A stretch of 64,000 bases of DNA from Bradyrhizobium sp. NP1. GTDB lineage: Bacteria > Pseudomonadota > Alphaproteobacteria > Rhizobiales > Xanthobacteraceae. The translations under genes were made by a program, and so were the position numbers. The stretch covers positions 3,016,001 through 3,080,000 of the forward strand of contig NZ_CP127385.1 in the NCBI RefSeq assembly GCF_030378205.1, given 5' to 3'. Under the pieces are notes generated by a model, which worked only from the letters and a program-made list of their open reading frames with translations, searched no databases and had not been told where the DNA came from. Of this stretch, positions 8,688 through 18,574 are shown piece by piece. The number at the start of each line of letters is the position of its first letter. The stretch's first letter is position 1.

Positions 8688-9698
8688 CTATTCCACCCTA
8701 GCCGTCGATTTGCGCGGCGCCAGTTCGATCGGCAAATCGATAACACGACGCGTTGCCTCGCCAGCGATGTTTTGCAGCAGGCAGTTGGCCGCGATCTCGC
8801 CGATCCGGCCAACGGGTAAATGGACGCTCGTCAGCGACGGGAAGATATGGCCGGACATCTCAATGTCATCGATTCCAACCACCGAGAATGCTCCAGGAAT
8901 AGCAAGGCCGCGCGAATGGGCTTCCTCGATACAGCCGATGGCGAGAATGTCGATCCCTCCGATAACTGCCGTCGGCGGGTCCTCGAGCGCCAACATCAGG
9001 GCGCAGCCGGTTCGGCCGCCTGCAAGTGTCAGCGGCTGTTCGGTTACGCGCCAGTCCGGAAGGTCGAGGCCTGCATCGGAGAGTGCGGCGCGCATTCCCG
9101 CAAGCCGCGCCGCCTGCCGGTCATTGAACTGAAGCGCGCCGATCACAGCGCCGATCCGCTTGTGCCCGAGTTCGATGAGGTGCTGCGCGGCAAGACGCCC
9201 GGCCTTTTCATTGTCGACTACGACGGAAGCAAAGCGGTCGCTGCCGCACCAGGTCAGAACAACCGCAATGCCGGAGGCGCGGAGCATCTCCCAGGTGGTC
9301 TCGGGTCGCTGCGCGCCGACAAGCATGAGGCCATCCACGCCTCGTGTGAGCAGGGTACGAACAGCTTCGGCTTCGGCCGCCGCGCTGTAGTCGTGCGAGG
9401 CGATCAGCAGCTGGTAGCCCTGTTGCGATAAGGTCAGCTGCATGGATTGCAGCGCACGCGAGAAGATGGCGCTGTCGAGCGTAGGGACGACAGCTCCGAT
9501 GGTCATCGACCTGCCGGATGCGAGCGCTCGCGCTGCGCCATCCGGGACATAACCGAGGTGGATCGCACTTGATCGCACTCGCGCCAGAGTCTCGGTACTG
9601 ACCAACTCGGGCTGCGCGATTGCACGCGAAACGGTCGCTGCGGAAACCCCCGCATGGCGCGCGACGTCCAGTAGCTTTACCTTTCGATGCGTGACCAT
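8688..9698 (-). CDS. LacI family transcriptional regulator (HpsR-like by context)
   Basis: 336 residues from ATG 9698. The LacI helix-turn-helix is at about residues 8-30 (LLDVARHAGVSAATVSRAI), the hinge at about 50-60, then a periplasmic-binding-protein-like effector domain (IGAVVPTLDSAIFSRALQSM and onward). In-frame ATGs at 9734 and 9758 were rejected because the operator at 9719-9734 covers that region. The gene diverges from a sulfonate-type ABC transporter and DHPS-degradation genes; in Cupriavidus pinatubonensis the hps cluster is also led by a LacI-type regulator (HpsR, from memory). Likely a repressor of both directions, relieved by DHPS or an intermediate. Confidence 0.88.
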   Translation of the reverse strand: MVTHRKVKLLDVARHAGVSAATVSRAIAQPELVSTETLARVRSSAIHLGYVPDGAARALASGRSMTIGAVVPTLDSAIFSRALQSMQLTLSQQGYQLLIASHDYSAAAEAEAVRTLLTRGVDGLMLVGAQRPETTWEMLRASGIAVVLTWCGSDRFASVVVDNEKAGRLAAQHLIELGHKRIGAVIGALQFNDRQAARLAGMRAALSDAGLDLPDWRVTEQPLTLAGGRTGCALMLALEDPPTAVIGGIDILAIGCIEEAHSRGLAIPGAFSVVGIDDIEMSGHIFPSLTSVHLPVGRIGEIAANCLLQNIAGEATRRVIDLPIELAPRKSTARVE

Positions 9699-9718
9699 CT
9701 TAGAATCTTCGGCCGTCC

Positions 9719-9734
9719 ATGAAAGTCTTTTCAT
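9719..9734. promoter_or_regulatory. LacI-type operator, regulator side
   Basis: ATGAAAGTCTTTTCAT has six-base arms (ATGAAA and TTTCAT) around four central bases, and closely resembles the perfect copy at 9796-9811. It lies 20 bases upstream of the regulator start codon, so it would support autoregulation. It also argues that translation starts at 9698 rather than inside the operator. Confidence 0.65.
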
Positions 9735-9768
9735 AAACGGGTCTGGCGAAAAACGCAATTAATTGCCG

Positions 9769-9811
9769 TTGACAGGCGCGAAGCGACGGTAGCTAATGAA
9801 AGCGCTTTCAT
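9769..9811 (+). promoter_or_regulatory. Promoter and perfect LacI-type operator of the sulfonate operon
   Basis: TTGACA (9769-9774), 17 bases, GCTAAT (9792-9797) forms a strong promoter-like pair. The 16-bp perfect palindrome ATGAAAGCGCTTTCAT (9796-9811) overlaps the end of the -10 box and the expected start point. The central CG and TGAAA arms are the standard form recognised by LacI/GalR proteins, and such a regulator is encoded divergently at 8688-9698. Binding here should repress transcription of the transporter and hps genes. Confidence 0.75.
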
Positions 9812-9830
9812 AAAGCAAGCAAATCTGAGG

Positions 9831-10613
9831 ATGCGGGAGCGGCGGCGAGGGTGGATCGGGTTGGCGACGTTTGCAGTGCTGGTGGCGCTGTGGTTCGTCG
9901 TGACCAGTGCCGGGATCGTCACGGCTGGGCGATTTCCGTCTCCGCGGGATTTCTGGCTGGCGCTTGTTCAGATCAGCATTCACGGCTACGCGGGCGGCCA
10001 GCTCTTCACCCATGCGCTTCACAGCCTGCTTCTCGTTGTGGCCGGCTTTTTGGTCGCGGTGCTGACTGGCGTGCCGCTCGGCTTGTGGATGGGCTGGAGC
10101 CGCCGCGCCGAAGCGGCGATCAATCCGGCATTCCTCATCATTCGGCCGATTCCTCCGTTGGCCTGGATTCCGCTCGCTATCCTCTGGCTGGGGCTCGGTG
10201 ATGCGGCCAAGATCATGGTGATCTGGTTTGCCGCCTTTGTGCCCTCGGTCATCAACACCTTCAGCGGTGTCCGCACGATCGATCGGCCGACTATCGAGGC
10301 GGCGCGGATGCTTGGCACGCCATCCGGGCGGTTTGTCGCCGAGATACTCATTCCCGCGGCGTCGCCCATGATCTTCACCGGCTTGCGCCTCTCGTTGCAG
10401 GCGGCCTGGACGACCTTGGTCGCGGCCGAACTGGTCGGCGCGCTGGTCGGGCTTGGCTTCGTGCTGAACATGGCCCAGCAGGATATCTATCCAGGCATGA
10501 TCCTGGTCGGGATGCTCGCCGTAGGCGTGCTCGGGTTCCTTACGACCAGGCTGTTGGGCGAATTGGAGCGCAGGGCGCTCGCATGGAATGCGGCCGCGGG
10601 GAGCGGACGATGA
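9831..10613 (+). CDS. Sulfonate/taurine-type ABC transporter permease 1
   Basis: Inner-membrane permease of 260 residues, of the BPD_transp_1 superfamily (SsuC/TauC/NrtB branch). It has an N-terminal segment (LATFAVLVALWFVV), a central PIPPLAWIPLAILWLGLGD stretch typical of this branch, and the EAA-loop region with EAARMLGTPSGRFVAEIL. GAGG abuts the ATG, so the start is not certain; TTG 9861 is possible. The next gene encodes a second, different permease, so the channel is probably a heterodimer instead of the usual SsuC or TauC homodimer. Context with HpsN and SuyAB suggests uptake of a C3 sulfonate such as DHPS or sulfolactate. Confidence 0.85.
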   Translation: MRERRRGWIGLATFAVLVALWFVVTSAGIVTAGRFPSPRDFWLALVQISIHGYAGGQLFTHALHSLLLVVAGFLVAVLTGVPLGLWMGWSRRAEAAINPAFLIIRPIPPLAWIPLAILWLGLGDAAKIMVIWFAAFVPSVINTFSGVRTIDRPTIEAARMLGTPSGRFVAEILIPAASPMIFTGLRLSLQAAWTTLVAAELVGALVGLGFVLNMAQQDIYPGMILVGMLAVGVLGFLTTRLLGELERRALAWNAAAGSGR

Positions 10614-11398
10614 TGGATCGGCCTCTCACTGCCAAGGAAACCTTTCTTTGGAGTCTGGTCGGACTTTTCGTGTTCTGTGGGTTTTGGACGCTGCTGTCGA
10701 CATCGGGCCTCGTTCCTCGACAATTCCTGCCGACGCCGCTCGATGTGATTTCGCGCTTGATCGAACTGCTGACCAGACCATTCGCAGGGGCAACCTTGCC
10801 GCAGCATCTCGTGGCGAGCGCCGGCCGCTATCTCTATGGGCTCACGCTGGCCGCGTTGATCGGCATTCCGCTGGGATTGCTCATGGGCTGGTTCAGATTG
10901 CTCGATGATATCCTGTCGCCGATTTTCGAGTCGCTGCGGTTCATCGCGCCAATCGCTTGGGTGCCCTTTGCTGCGCTGTGGTTCGGCACCGGAATCGGCG
11001 GTCCAGTGATGATCATCTTCGCCGGAGCTTTTCCGCCCTGCCTGATCAATGCTTATCGTGGCGCCCGCTTCGTCGATCCGCGCCTGATCGAGGCCTCGCA
11101 AATGCTGGGCACGGGGCATGTTCGCACGATTGTCGAGATCCTGTTGCCGGCGTCGATCCCGTCGATCGTGGCCGGTCTTCGCGTGGCGGCTGGTCTTGGC
11201 TGGCAATCCCTGGTCGGTGCCGAGCTTATTGTCGCCGCAAGCGGCGTGGGCTTCATGATGGTGCAGGCTCAGGCCAATGTGTCGACGCAAACCGTGATGA
11301 CCGGAATGATCGCGATCGGGTTTGCCGGCATGCTGATCGATGTCGTGTTGCGCCATGGCGAGGCCTTGATCCTGCGCCGGCGCGGCATCGGCGCCTAG
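10610..11398 (+). CDS. Sulfonate/taurine-type ABC transporter permease 2
   Basis: 262 residues starting at the ATGATG of 10610-10615, which overlaps the stop of permease 1. It belongs to the same family but is clearly a different sequence: FIAPIAWVPFAALWFGTGIG replaces the PIPPLAW stretch, and EASQMLGTGHVRTIVEILLP is the EAA loop. About six membrane segments are present. Two non-identical permeases, one ATPase and one binding protein make a complete importer. The pair may have arisen by duplication. Substrate is inferred from the downstream DHPS genes. Confidence 0.85.
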   Translation: MMDRPLTAKETFLWSLVGLFVFCGFWTLLSTSGLVPRQFLPTPLDVISRLIELLTRPFAGATLPQHLVASAGRYLYGLTLAALIGIPLGLLMGWFRLLDDILSPIFESLRFIAPIAWVPFAALWFGTGIGGPVMIIFAGAFPPCLINAYRGARFVDPRLIEASQMLGTGHVRTIVEILLPASIPSIVAGLRVAAGLGWQSLVGAELIVAASGVGFMMVQAQANVSTQTVMTGMIAIGFAGMLIDVVLRHGEALILRRRGIGA

Positions 11399-11409
11399 GG
11401 GACATCGGA

Positions 11410-12210
11410 ATGGGCTCAATCCGGTTTGAGAGGGTGAACAAGGTCTTCGGCCCGAAGAAGGCCAGCGTGAAAGCACTCGACGACATCAACCTTGAGATCG
11501 CCGAAAAGGAATTCGTCGCAATCGTCGGCCCGTCAGGTTGCGGCAAGACCACGTGTCTTCGTATTGTTGCCGGCTTTGAGCAGCCAACGTCGGGGACGGT
11601 GACTGTGAACGGTCGACTCGTGACCACTCCAGGTCCTGACCGTGCGGTGGTCTTCCAGCATTTCGCGCTGTTCCCGTGGAAAACTGTACGCGAGAACATC
11701 GAGCTTGGCTTGCGCAACAAGGGGGTTGGCCGGTCAGAACGCGACGGTCTCATCGCCGATGCGCTGAAGCTGATGGGGCTTGAAACCCATGCCGACGCTT
11801 TTCCGCATCAACTTTCCGGTGGGATGCAACAGCGGGTCGCTATCGCGCGGGCTTACGTCCTGAAGCCGGAGGTTCTGCTGATGGATGAGCCGTTCGGTGC
11901 GCTCGACGCGCAAACCCGCGTCGTCATGCAGGAAGAGTTGGTACGGCTAGCGCGTGTCAATCCGCGCACGGTCCTCTTCATCACCCATTCAGTGGAAGAA
12001 GCGGTTTATCTCGCTGATCGCGTGGTCATCATGACTCGCCGGCCTGGTCGCATCAAGGAGCTTCTCGACGTCAGATCGACACGCGAGGCGGAAAACTGGA
12101 ATCGATTCTCGAGGATCGAGGATGTCATGGATCAGGAATCCTTTGTCCGCCTGCGCACGCACGTCTGGAAATCTCTTCGGGAAGAAAAGCACGATAGCTC
12201 ATCGCGCTGA
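11410..12210 (+). CDS. Sulfonate/taurine-type ABC transporter ATPase
   Basis: 266 residues from ATG 11410, eleven bases after permease 2. Walker A GPSGCGKTT, signature LSGGMQQR, Walker B LLMDEPFGALD and the switch histidine in FITHSVEEAV are all present. This is the TauB/SsuB/NrtD branch. The C-terminal extension (residues about 220-266, with RVVIMTRRPGRIKELLDV) is normal for the branch. It powers the preceding permeases. The open frame upstream of this ATG is antisense or off-frame within permease 2 and not part of the protein. Confidence 0.9.
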   Translation: MGSIRFERVNKVFGPKKASVKALDDINLEIAEKEFVAIVGPSGCGKTTCLRIVAGFEQPTSGTVTVNGRLVTTPGPDRAVVFQHFALFPWKTVRENIELGLRNKGVGRSERDGLIADALKLMGLETHADAFPHQLSGGMQQRVAIARAYVLKPEVLLMDEPFGALDAQTRVVMQEELVRLARVNPRTVLFITHSVEEAVYLADRVVIMTRRPGRIKELLDVRSTREAENWNRFSRIEDVMDQESFVRLRTHVWKSLREEKHDSSSR

Positions 12211-12246
12211 CACATCCGTTTCAATTATAAAACTGGAGGAAAGGTC

Positions 12247-13293
12247 ATGGTCTCAAAGGCAATCAAGGCGGCAATAGCGGCCGTTGTTCTGGTTGTGCCG
12301 ATGCACGCAGGCGCGCAAACCGCAATCGGCGTCAGTTACCAGCCGTCGCTCTACTGGGCGCTGCCGTTCCACTACGCGAATGTCAAGGGATGGTGGAAGG
12401 AAGTTGGTCTTACGCCAACCTTTTCGACGTTCCCGGCCGGCGCTCCGCAGATTGCAGCGTCAGCAGCCAAGTCCTGGGACGTAGGAGGCACCGGCTCCGT
12501 TCCGGCGGTGCTTGGTGCCGCCCGCTTCAATATCCTGACCATCGGCATCACCAATGACGAGTCGAAGACAAATGCCATGATGGTGCGAGGCGACAAGTTC
12601 GACGCCATCGCCGCGAATCCGAAGCTTTTGAAGGGGCAGCGGCTGCTTCTGACGACCAACTCGACCGTCGACTATGCCTCGCGCAAGTGCCTTGCCAAAT
12701 TTGGGCTGGCGCAGAGCGACATGCAGTTTGTCAACCTCGGGCAGGCCCAGATCATCACGGCGATTACATCCAATAATGGTGATATCGCGGGTGTCTGGGC
12801 TCCGAACACCTATACGCTCGAAGAGCGTGCGAGTGCCAAGTATCTCTGTTCGGGAGCCGATTCGGGTGCGGTCGTTCCCGGCGCGCTGGTCGTTCGCGCG
12901 GACTACGCCAAGGAGCACCCCGACGAGGTTGCCAAATTTCTGGCTGTTTACCTGCGCGGCTGGTTGTGGGCGAAAGCCAATCCTGCTGAAGCCCGCAAGC
13001 TCGCTCTCGATTTCTACAAGGAAGGCGGACTTGAGACGAGCGCCCAGGCGATGGAGCAGGAGTTCGCCTTGCGGCCGACTTTCTCGCTCGACGAGCAGCT
13101 GAGCCTGATGTCGCGGGCGACCGGCGCTTCCATCGTAGACGGATGGTTTTCGAAAATCGGCAAGTATCTTACCGAGGTCGGGACAATCCCGTCCGATCCC
13201 GATCCGAAATCCTTCATCTCGGACGAAATCATGAAGCGCGTCGCCGCCGATCCGAAGCTGCGCGCCTTCGCCACGGAACTCAACCAAAAATAG
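12247..13293 (+). CDS. Sulfonate/taurine-type ABC substrate-binding protein
   Basis: Periplasmic receptor of 348 residues (NMT1/TauA/SsuA-like fold). A signal peptide covers about residues 1-24 (IAAVVLVVPMHAGAQ), and the mature protein begins TAIGVSYQPSLYWALPFHYA. GGAGGAA stands just upstream of the ATG. The receptor is last of the transporter genes and immediately precedes hpsN, so it most likely binds 2,3-dihydroxypropane-1-sulfonate or a related C3 sulfonate. The published hps cluster of Cupriavidus uses an MFS carrier instead. The family is secure; the ligand is inference from context. Confidence 0.85.
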   Translation: MVSKAIKAAIAAVVLVVPMHAGAQTAIGVSYQPSLYWALPFHYANVKGWWKEVGLTPTFSTFPAGAPQIAASAAKSWDVGGTGSVPAVLGAARFNILTIGITNDESKTNAMMVRGDKFDAIAANPKLLKGQRLLLTTNSTVDYASRKCLAKFGLAQSDMQFVNLGQAQIITAITSNNGDIAGVWAPNTYTLEERASAKYLCSGADSGAVVPGALVVRADYAKEHPDEVAKFLAVYLRGWLWAKANPAEARKLALDFYKEGGLETSAQAMEQEFALRPTFSLDEQLSLMSRATGASIVDGWFSKIGKYLTEVGTIPSDPDPKSFISDEIMKRVAADPKLRAFATELNQK

Positions 13294-14684
<1,391 letters not shown>

Positions 14685-14685
<1 letters not shown>

Positions 14686-15458
14686 TGAGCTTCAGGCTCG
14701 CATCCCTCTTTGACCTGACCGGACGGGCGGCGCTGGTCACCGGCGGCAACAGCGGCATCGGCCTGGCGATGGCGCGCGCGCTTGGTCTTGCCGGAGCGAA
14801 GGTTGCGCTCGTGGCGCGCCGTGTCGCCGAATTGGAGAAGGCGCGTGCCGGATTGTCGGACGACGGGATATCCGCCGCCGTTATTGTGGCCGATCTGGCG
14901 TCGCCCGATGCGGGAATTGTCGTTGCCACATCGGCAGAACAGCTCGGTCTGTCATTCGACATTCTGGTCAATGCCGCCGGCGTCAATTTTCGACAAGCAT
15001 TCTGCGATGTCAGCGCAGAAGCATTTGATCTTCACATGGCCTTGCACCTTCGCGCCCCATTTCTGCTGACAAAAGCTCTTGCGCCGTCGATGGCCGCAAG
15101 AAGGTGGGGGCGGATTATCAACATTGCCTCGTTGCAGAGTTGGCGCGCGTTCCCGAACTCTGCGCCTTACGGCGCAGCCAAGGGGGGCGTGTTGCAGCTA
15201 ACGCGGGCAATCGCGGAAGAATGGTCGCCCGTCGGGATCACCTGCAACGCCATTGCGCCGGGCTTTTTTCCGACGCCGCTGACCGCGCCGGTGTTCGGCG
15301 ATGTCGAGCGCGCGCGGCGGCTCGCGGCGCAGACGGCCATCGGTCGAAACGGCGATCTCAATGATCTGACGGGCGCGACGGTGTTCCTTGCGTCGGAGGC
15401 GGCAGCCTATGTGACCGGGCAGACGCTGGCGGTCGACGGCGGGTTCACCGCGAAGTAA
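14685..15458 (+). CDS. SDR family oxidoreductase, probable DHPS 2-dehydrogenase
   Basis: 257 residues. Classical short-chain dehydrogenase: the cofactor motif TGGNSGIG (19-26), NNAG-like NAAG (97-100 region) and the catalytic triad S149, Y162, K166 are present. The ARR after beta-2 may favour NADP. In the DHPS pathway, HpsO and HpsP oxidise and re-reduce C2 to convert the S enantiomer to the R form that HpsN accepts. This gene, overlapping hpsN by one base, is a good candidate for one of them. The specific HpsO/HpsP label is not assigned because I cannot compare sequences. Confidence 0.75.
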
Positions 15459-15471
15459 GGAGGCGCGTCAG

Positions 15472-16467
15472 GTGAGAGCTCTTGTTTATACCGGTCCGAA
15501 TGCGCTCGAGCTTCGCGAGGAAAGCGACCCCGTACCGCTCGCCGATGAAGTGCTGGTAAAGGTCGAGGCCGTCGGTATTTGCGGTTCCGACATGCACGCC
15601 TATCACGGCCACGACTCGCGACGACCGCCGCCGCTTATCCTCGGCCATGAGGCGGCTGGTCGAGTCCTGACGGGTCCGCGCACGGGGGAGCGCGTCACGA
15701 TCAACCCGCTCGTCGTCGATCCGACCTGCCCTTATGCGATTGCGGGGCGGTGGCACCTGTCACCCACGCGCCAGATCCTGTCTATGCCGCCCCGGCCTGG
15801 CGCATTTGCCGAATATGTGCGGGTGCCTGAGCGCAATCTTGAGCATATCCCGGATGCGTTGCCGATCGAGCACGCCGCCCTCGCTGAACCGATCGCGGTG
15901 TCCTGGCATGCCGTGCGACTCGGTATGGAGCGGCTTCTAGCGCCTGCGGCGTCAGCGTGTACCGTCATTCTCGGCGGCGGCGCCATCGGACTGACGGCAG
16001 CGATCGTGGCGCGGCATTTCGGCGCGACGGATCTGCGCGTCGGCGAAACAAACCCGCTTCGCCGCGACATGCTGCACCGCGCAGAAGGCATCGAGACCTA
16101 TGCGCCCGGCGGCCCCTCTGAACCGGACGAGAGTAGTGTCGATCTCGTCATTGACGCGGTCGGAGCCCTGGCGTCACGGGCCGCAGCCAGTCGCATGGTC
16201 CGCCCGGGCGGGGTGATCGTCCATCTTGGCCTGCTGCCCGGCGCCGATGGGCTCGACATTCGCAAGGTCACGCTCCAGGAAATCACGTTTACAGGATCGT
16301 ATTGCTACACACCGATGGACTTCAAGCAGACCGTCGCGGCGATTGCTGGCGGTCGGCTCGGAAAGCTGCGTTGGTTCGAGGAGCGCACGCTGTCAGACGG
16401 CGCGCGAGCATTTGCCAGCATTGATGCAGGTGCTGTCGCCGCAGCCAAGGTCGTCTTAAGACCTTAA
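15472..16467 (+). CDS. Zinc-type MDR alcohol dehydrogenase, probable DHPS 2-dehydrogenase
   Basis: 331 residues from GTG 15472, with AAGGAGG at 15457-15463. Catalytic zinc ligands are visible as C37 (GICGSD) and H59-E60 (GHEAAG). The structural-zinc lobe (residues about 80-100) holds a single cysteine, C86, where most MDR alcohol dehydrogenases have four, so the structural zinc is probably missing. The cofactor-binding region holds ILGGGAIGL near 165. With the SDR next door it could interconvert the C2 enantiomers of DHPS through a ketone, the role of HpsO/HpsP. It is last in the LacI-controlled unit; 251 bases separate it from suyA. Confidence 0.75.
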   Translation: MRALVYTGPNALELREESDPVPLADEVLVKVEAVGICGSDMHAYHGHDSRRPPPLILGHEAAGRVLTGPRTGERVTINPLVVDPTCPYAIAGRWHLSPTRQILSMPPRPGAFAEYVRVPERNLEHIPDALPIEHAALAEPIAVSWHAVRLGMERLLAPAASACTVILGGGAIGLTAAIVARHFGATDLRVGETNPLRRDMLHRAEGIETYAPGGPSEPDESSVDLVIDAVGALASRAAASRMVRPGGVIVHLGLLPGADGLDIRKVTLQEITFTGSYCYTPMDFKQTVAAIAGGRLGKLRWFEERTLSDGARAFASIDAGAVAAAKVVLRP

Positions 16468-16658
16468 GCGCGAGATGACTCCCAAGGCCTCGTGCGATCG
16501 GCCGAGTCGGCGTGCTTGCGGATAGTGCGCCGCGCTGGCCGTCGTCGTGTCGTTTTTGTCCCTCGCTGCCATCAGCACTGCGCCGATCAGGCCTCGGCCG
16601 TGCCGTGCAATCCGCAGGGCGGCCCCGTCAAAAAGAGGCGGGATCGCCATCTGATGGC

Positions 16659-16691
16659 TTGATCCAATATTTAATATCTTATATAAGATAT
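16659..16691 (+). promoter_or_regulatory. suyA promoter with perfect palindromic operator
   Basis: TTGATC (16659-16664), 17 bases, TATAAG (16682-16687) precede suyA. The 18-bp perfect palindrome ATATCTTATATAAGATAT (16674-16691) covers the -10 box. A 15/18 copy lies at 18533-18550 before the GntR/UTRA gene, which suggests that this regulator represses suyAB and itself. The rest of the 251-base gap between the MDR gene and suyA shows no gene that I can support. Confidence 0.7.
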
Positions 16692-16718
16692 GAAATAGAG
16701 TGGGGAGGGGCATCAATA

Positions 16719-17039
16719 ATGGCAGTTCAAAGGGGTACATCGGACAGGAAGGGCGGCGTCCCGCACGTTTTGGCCCATAATCCGAAGGACAATGTCGCCG
16801 TCGTGGTGGTAGAGGGCCTGAAGGCGGGGACCAAGGCCCTGGGGGTCGTCACCGAAGATGATTCCACCTTTATCGTCGATGTGAAGGACGACGTGCCGAT
16901 CGGGCACAAGGTCGCCCTGACCGATCTCTCCGATGGCCACACCGTGATCAAATATGCACAGGACGTCGGCCGCATGACGGCAGCGGCGGCGAAGGGCCGC
17001 CACGTCCATACGCACAACATGAAGACGAAGCGTTGGTGA
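16719..17039 (+). CDS. suyA: (R)-3-sulfolactate sulfo-lyase, small subunit SuyA
   Basis: 106 residues from ATG 16719, with GGAGGGG eight bases upstream. It is a single SAF/UxaA N-terminal-like domain: HPKDN-like stretch [11 protein letters not shown], then [18 protein letters not shown] and the C-terminal [12 protein letters not shown], the HVHN-type signature of this subunit. With SuyB it forms the lyase that cleaves (R)-sulfolactate to pyruvate and sulfite. Seven bases separate it from suyB. Altronate dehydratase small domains are related, but a split small subunit next to hpsN strongly favours SuyA. Confidence 0.88.
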   Translation: MAVQRGTSDRKGGVPHVLAHNPKDNVAVVVVEGLKAGTKALGVVTEDDSTFIVDVKDDVPIGHKVALTDLSDGHTVIKYAQDVGRMTAAAAKGRHVHTHNMKTKRW

Positions 17040-17046
17040 GGATGCC

Positions 17047-18321
17047 ATGAGCACACTGGCAATCACGAATGAACTATCCTCGGCGTTCGTCGGCGGCGCG
17101 CCCGATCAATTGACGACGCGCGCATCGCCGGGCAGGCGCGCCTCTGCGGATTTCAGCCATGCGAAGTTCACGGGTTGGCGCCGCGAGAACGGCCGTGTCG
17201 GCATACGCAACCACGTCGTCATCCTTCCGCTCGACGATCTTTCGAACGCCGCGTGCGAAGCGGTGGCGAACAATGTGAAGGGCGCAATGGCGTTGCCCCA
17301 CGCCTATGGCCGGCTCCAGTTCGGCGAGGACCTCGAGCTGCATTTCCGTACCCTGATTGGAATTGGTTCCAATCCGAACGTCGCGGCGGTGGTCGTCATC
17401 GGGATCGAGGATGGCTGGACCGGGCGCGTCGTCGACGGTATCGCCAAGACTGGCAAGCCGGTCGTCGGCTTCGGCATTGAGGGGCATGGCGACATCGCGA
17501 CCATCGCAAGGGCGAGCTACCAGGCCAAGCGGTTCGTGCAGTGGGCGTCGGAGCTAGCTCGCGAGGAGTGCCCGATTTCTGACCTCTGGATATCAACAAA
17601 GTGTGGTGAGTCCGATACCACCACTGGGCTGTCGTCCTGTCCGACCGTCGGCAATATGTATGACAAGCTGATCCCGGTCGGCATCCATGGCGTATTCGGT
17701 GAAACCTCAGAGATCACCGGCGCCGAGCATCTCTGCAAGGAGCGCGCCGCAACGCCCGAGATCGCCGACAAATGGTACAGGATGTGGAAGGCGTACCAGG
17801 AGGAGGTAATTGAGGCGCACAAGACAAACGATCTCTCCGATTCCCAGCCGACCAAGGGCAACATCGCCGGCGGCCTGACCACCATCGAAGAGAAAGCACT
17901 CGGCAACCTGGAAAAGATTGGCCGCAGGTGCCGCTACATCGATGCGCTGCAGCCGGCTGAGACGCCGACCAGGGGACCGGGTCTCTACTACATGGACTCT
18001 TCATCGGCAGCAGCCGAGTGCGTCACGCTGATGGCGGCGGGCGGCTACGTGGTCCACACTTTCCCGACCGGGCAGGGCAACGTGATCGGCAATCCCATCG
18101 TTCCGGTGATCAAGATCAGCGGCAACCCGAAGACGCTGCGTACCATGGGCGAGCACATCGACGTCGACGTCACCGGCGTGCTCCATCGCGAGATGACGCT
18201 TGATCAGGCCGGCGACGCGCTGATCGACATGATCATTCGCACCAGCAACGGCCGCCTGACGGCAGCGGAGTCGCTTGGTCATCGCGAGTTTTCCATGACA
18301 AAGCTTTATCGAAGCGCCTGA
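17047..18321 (+). CDS. suyB: (R)-3-sulfolactate sulfo-lyase, large subunit SuyB
   Basis: 424 residues of the UxaA C-terminal/altronate dehydratase family. Visible markers are [13 protein letters not shown] near residue 50, STKCGESD near 180, and [16 protein letters not shown] near 275. Residues 1-35 are a poorly conserved lead, so a later start cannot be excluded. Together with SuyA it releases sulfite from sulfolactate in the cytoplasm and sends carbon to pyruvate. No sulfite exporter or sulfite dehydrogenase gene is found nearby, so sulfite must be handled by genes elsewhere. The paired regulator follows after 253 bases. Confidence 0.88.
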   Translation: MSTLAITNELSSAFVGGAPDQLTTRASPGRRASADFSHAKFTGWRRENGRVGIRNHVVILPLDDLSNAACEAVANNVKGAMALPHAYGRLQFGEDLELHFRTLIGIGSNPNVAAVVVIGIEDGWTGRVVDGIAKTGKPVVGFGIEGHGDIATIARASYQAKRFVQWASELAREECPISDLWISTKCGESDTTTGLSSCPTVGNMYDKLIPVGIHGVFGETSEITGAEHLCKERAATPEIADKWYRMWKAYQEEVIEAHKTNDLSDSQPTKGNIAGGLTTIEEKALGNLEKIGRRCRYIDALQPAETPTRGPGLYYMDSSSAAAECVTLMAAGGYVVHTFPTGQGNVIGNPIVPVIKISGNPKTLRTMGEHIDVDVTGVLHREMTLDQAGDALIDMIIRTSNGRLTAAESLGHREFSMTKLYRSA

Positions 18322-18532
18322 ACCGGCGAAGGTGGGTTCGTGCCCGCCGCATGTTGCCGCGTCGAGCGTCGCACGCGCAGGCGCCGCGGGCTATGGAATG
18401 AATGAGGGTGTCGGCAGCGCCGCTCACGAGCCGCGATCCGGACTGGTGGACCTTGCTCTCTCGAAGGTGCGCGGAGTGACGATCACTTTTGGCTCGGGGT
18501 TGACATGTGCGCGCGTTGCCTACGGCAGAACG

Positions 18533-18550
18533 ATATCTTATATCTGATGT
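18533..18550. promoter_or_regulatory. Second copy of the suy operator, upstream of the GntR/UTRA gene
   Basis: ATATCTTATATCTGATGT matches the perfect palindrome before suyA at 15 of 18 positions, with the left half identical. It sits 25 bases before the GTG start at 18575. A TTGACA stands at 18500-18505, but no good -10 box follows at the right distance. The pairing suggests negative autoregulation. The remaining part of the 18322-18574 gap shows nothing else I can support. Confidence 0.6.
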
Positions 18551-18574
18551 CTTCCGGGGAGGGCCTGGATTCGC

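Noticed and set aside
8379..8819. Plus-strand open frame of 146 codons in the gap after the glutamate dehydrogenase gene
   Set aside because: It runs 130 bases into the antisense of the LacI gene, has no ribosome-binding site that stands out and no recognisable motif.
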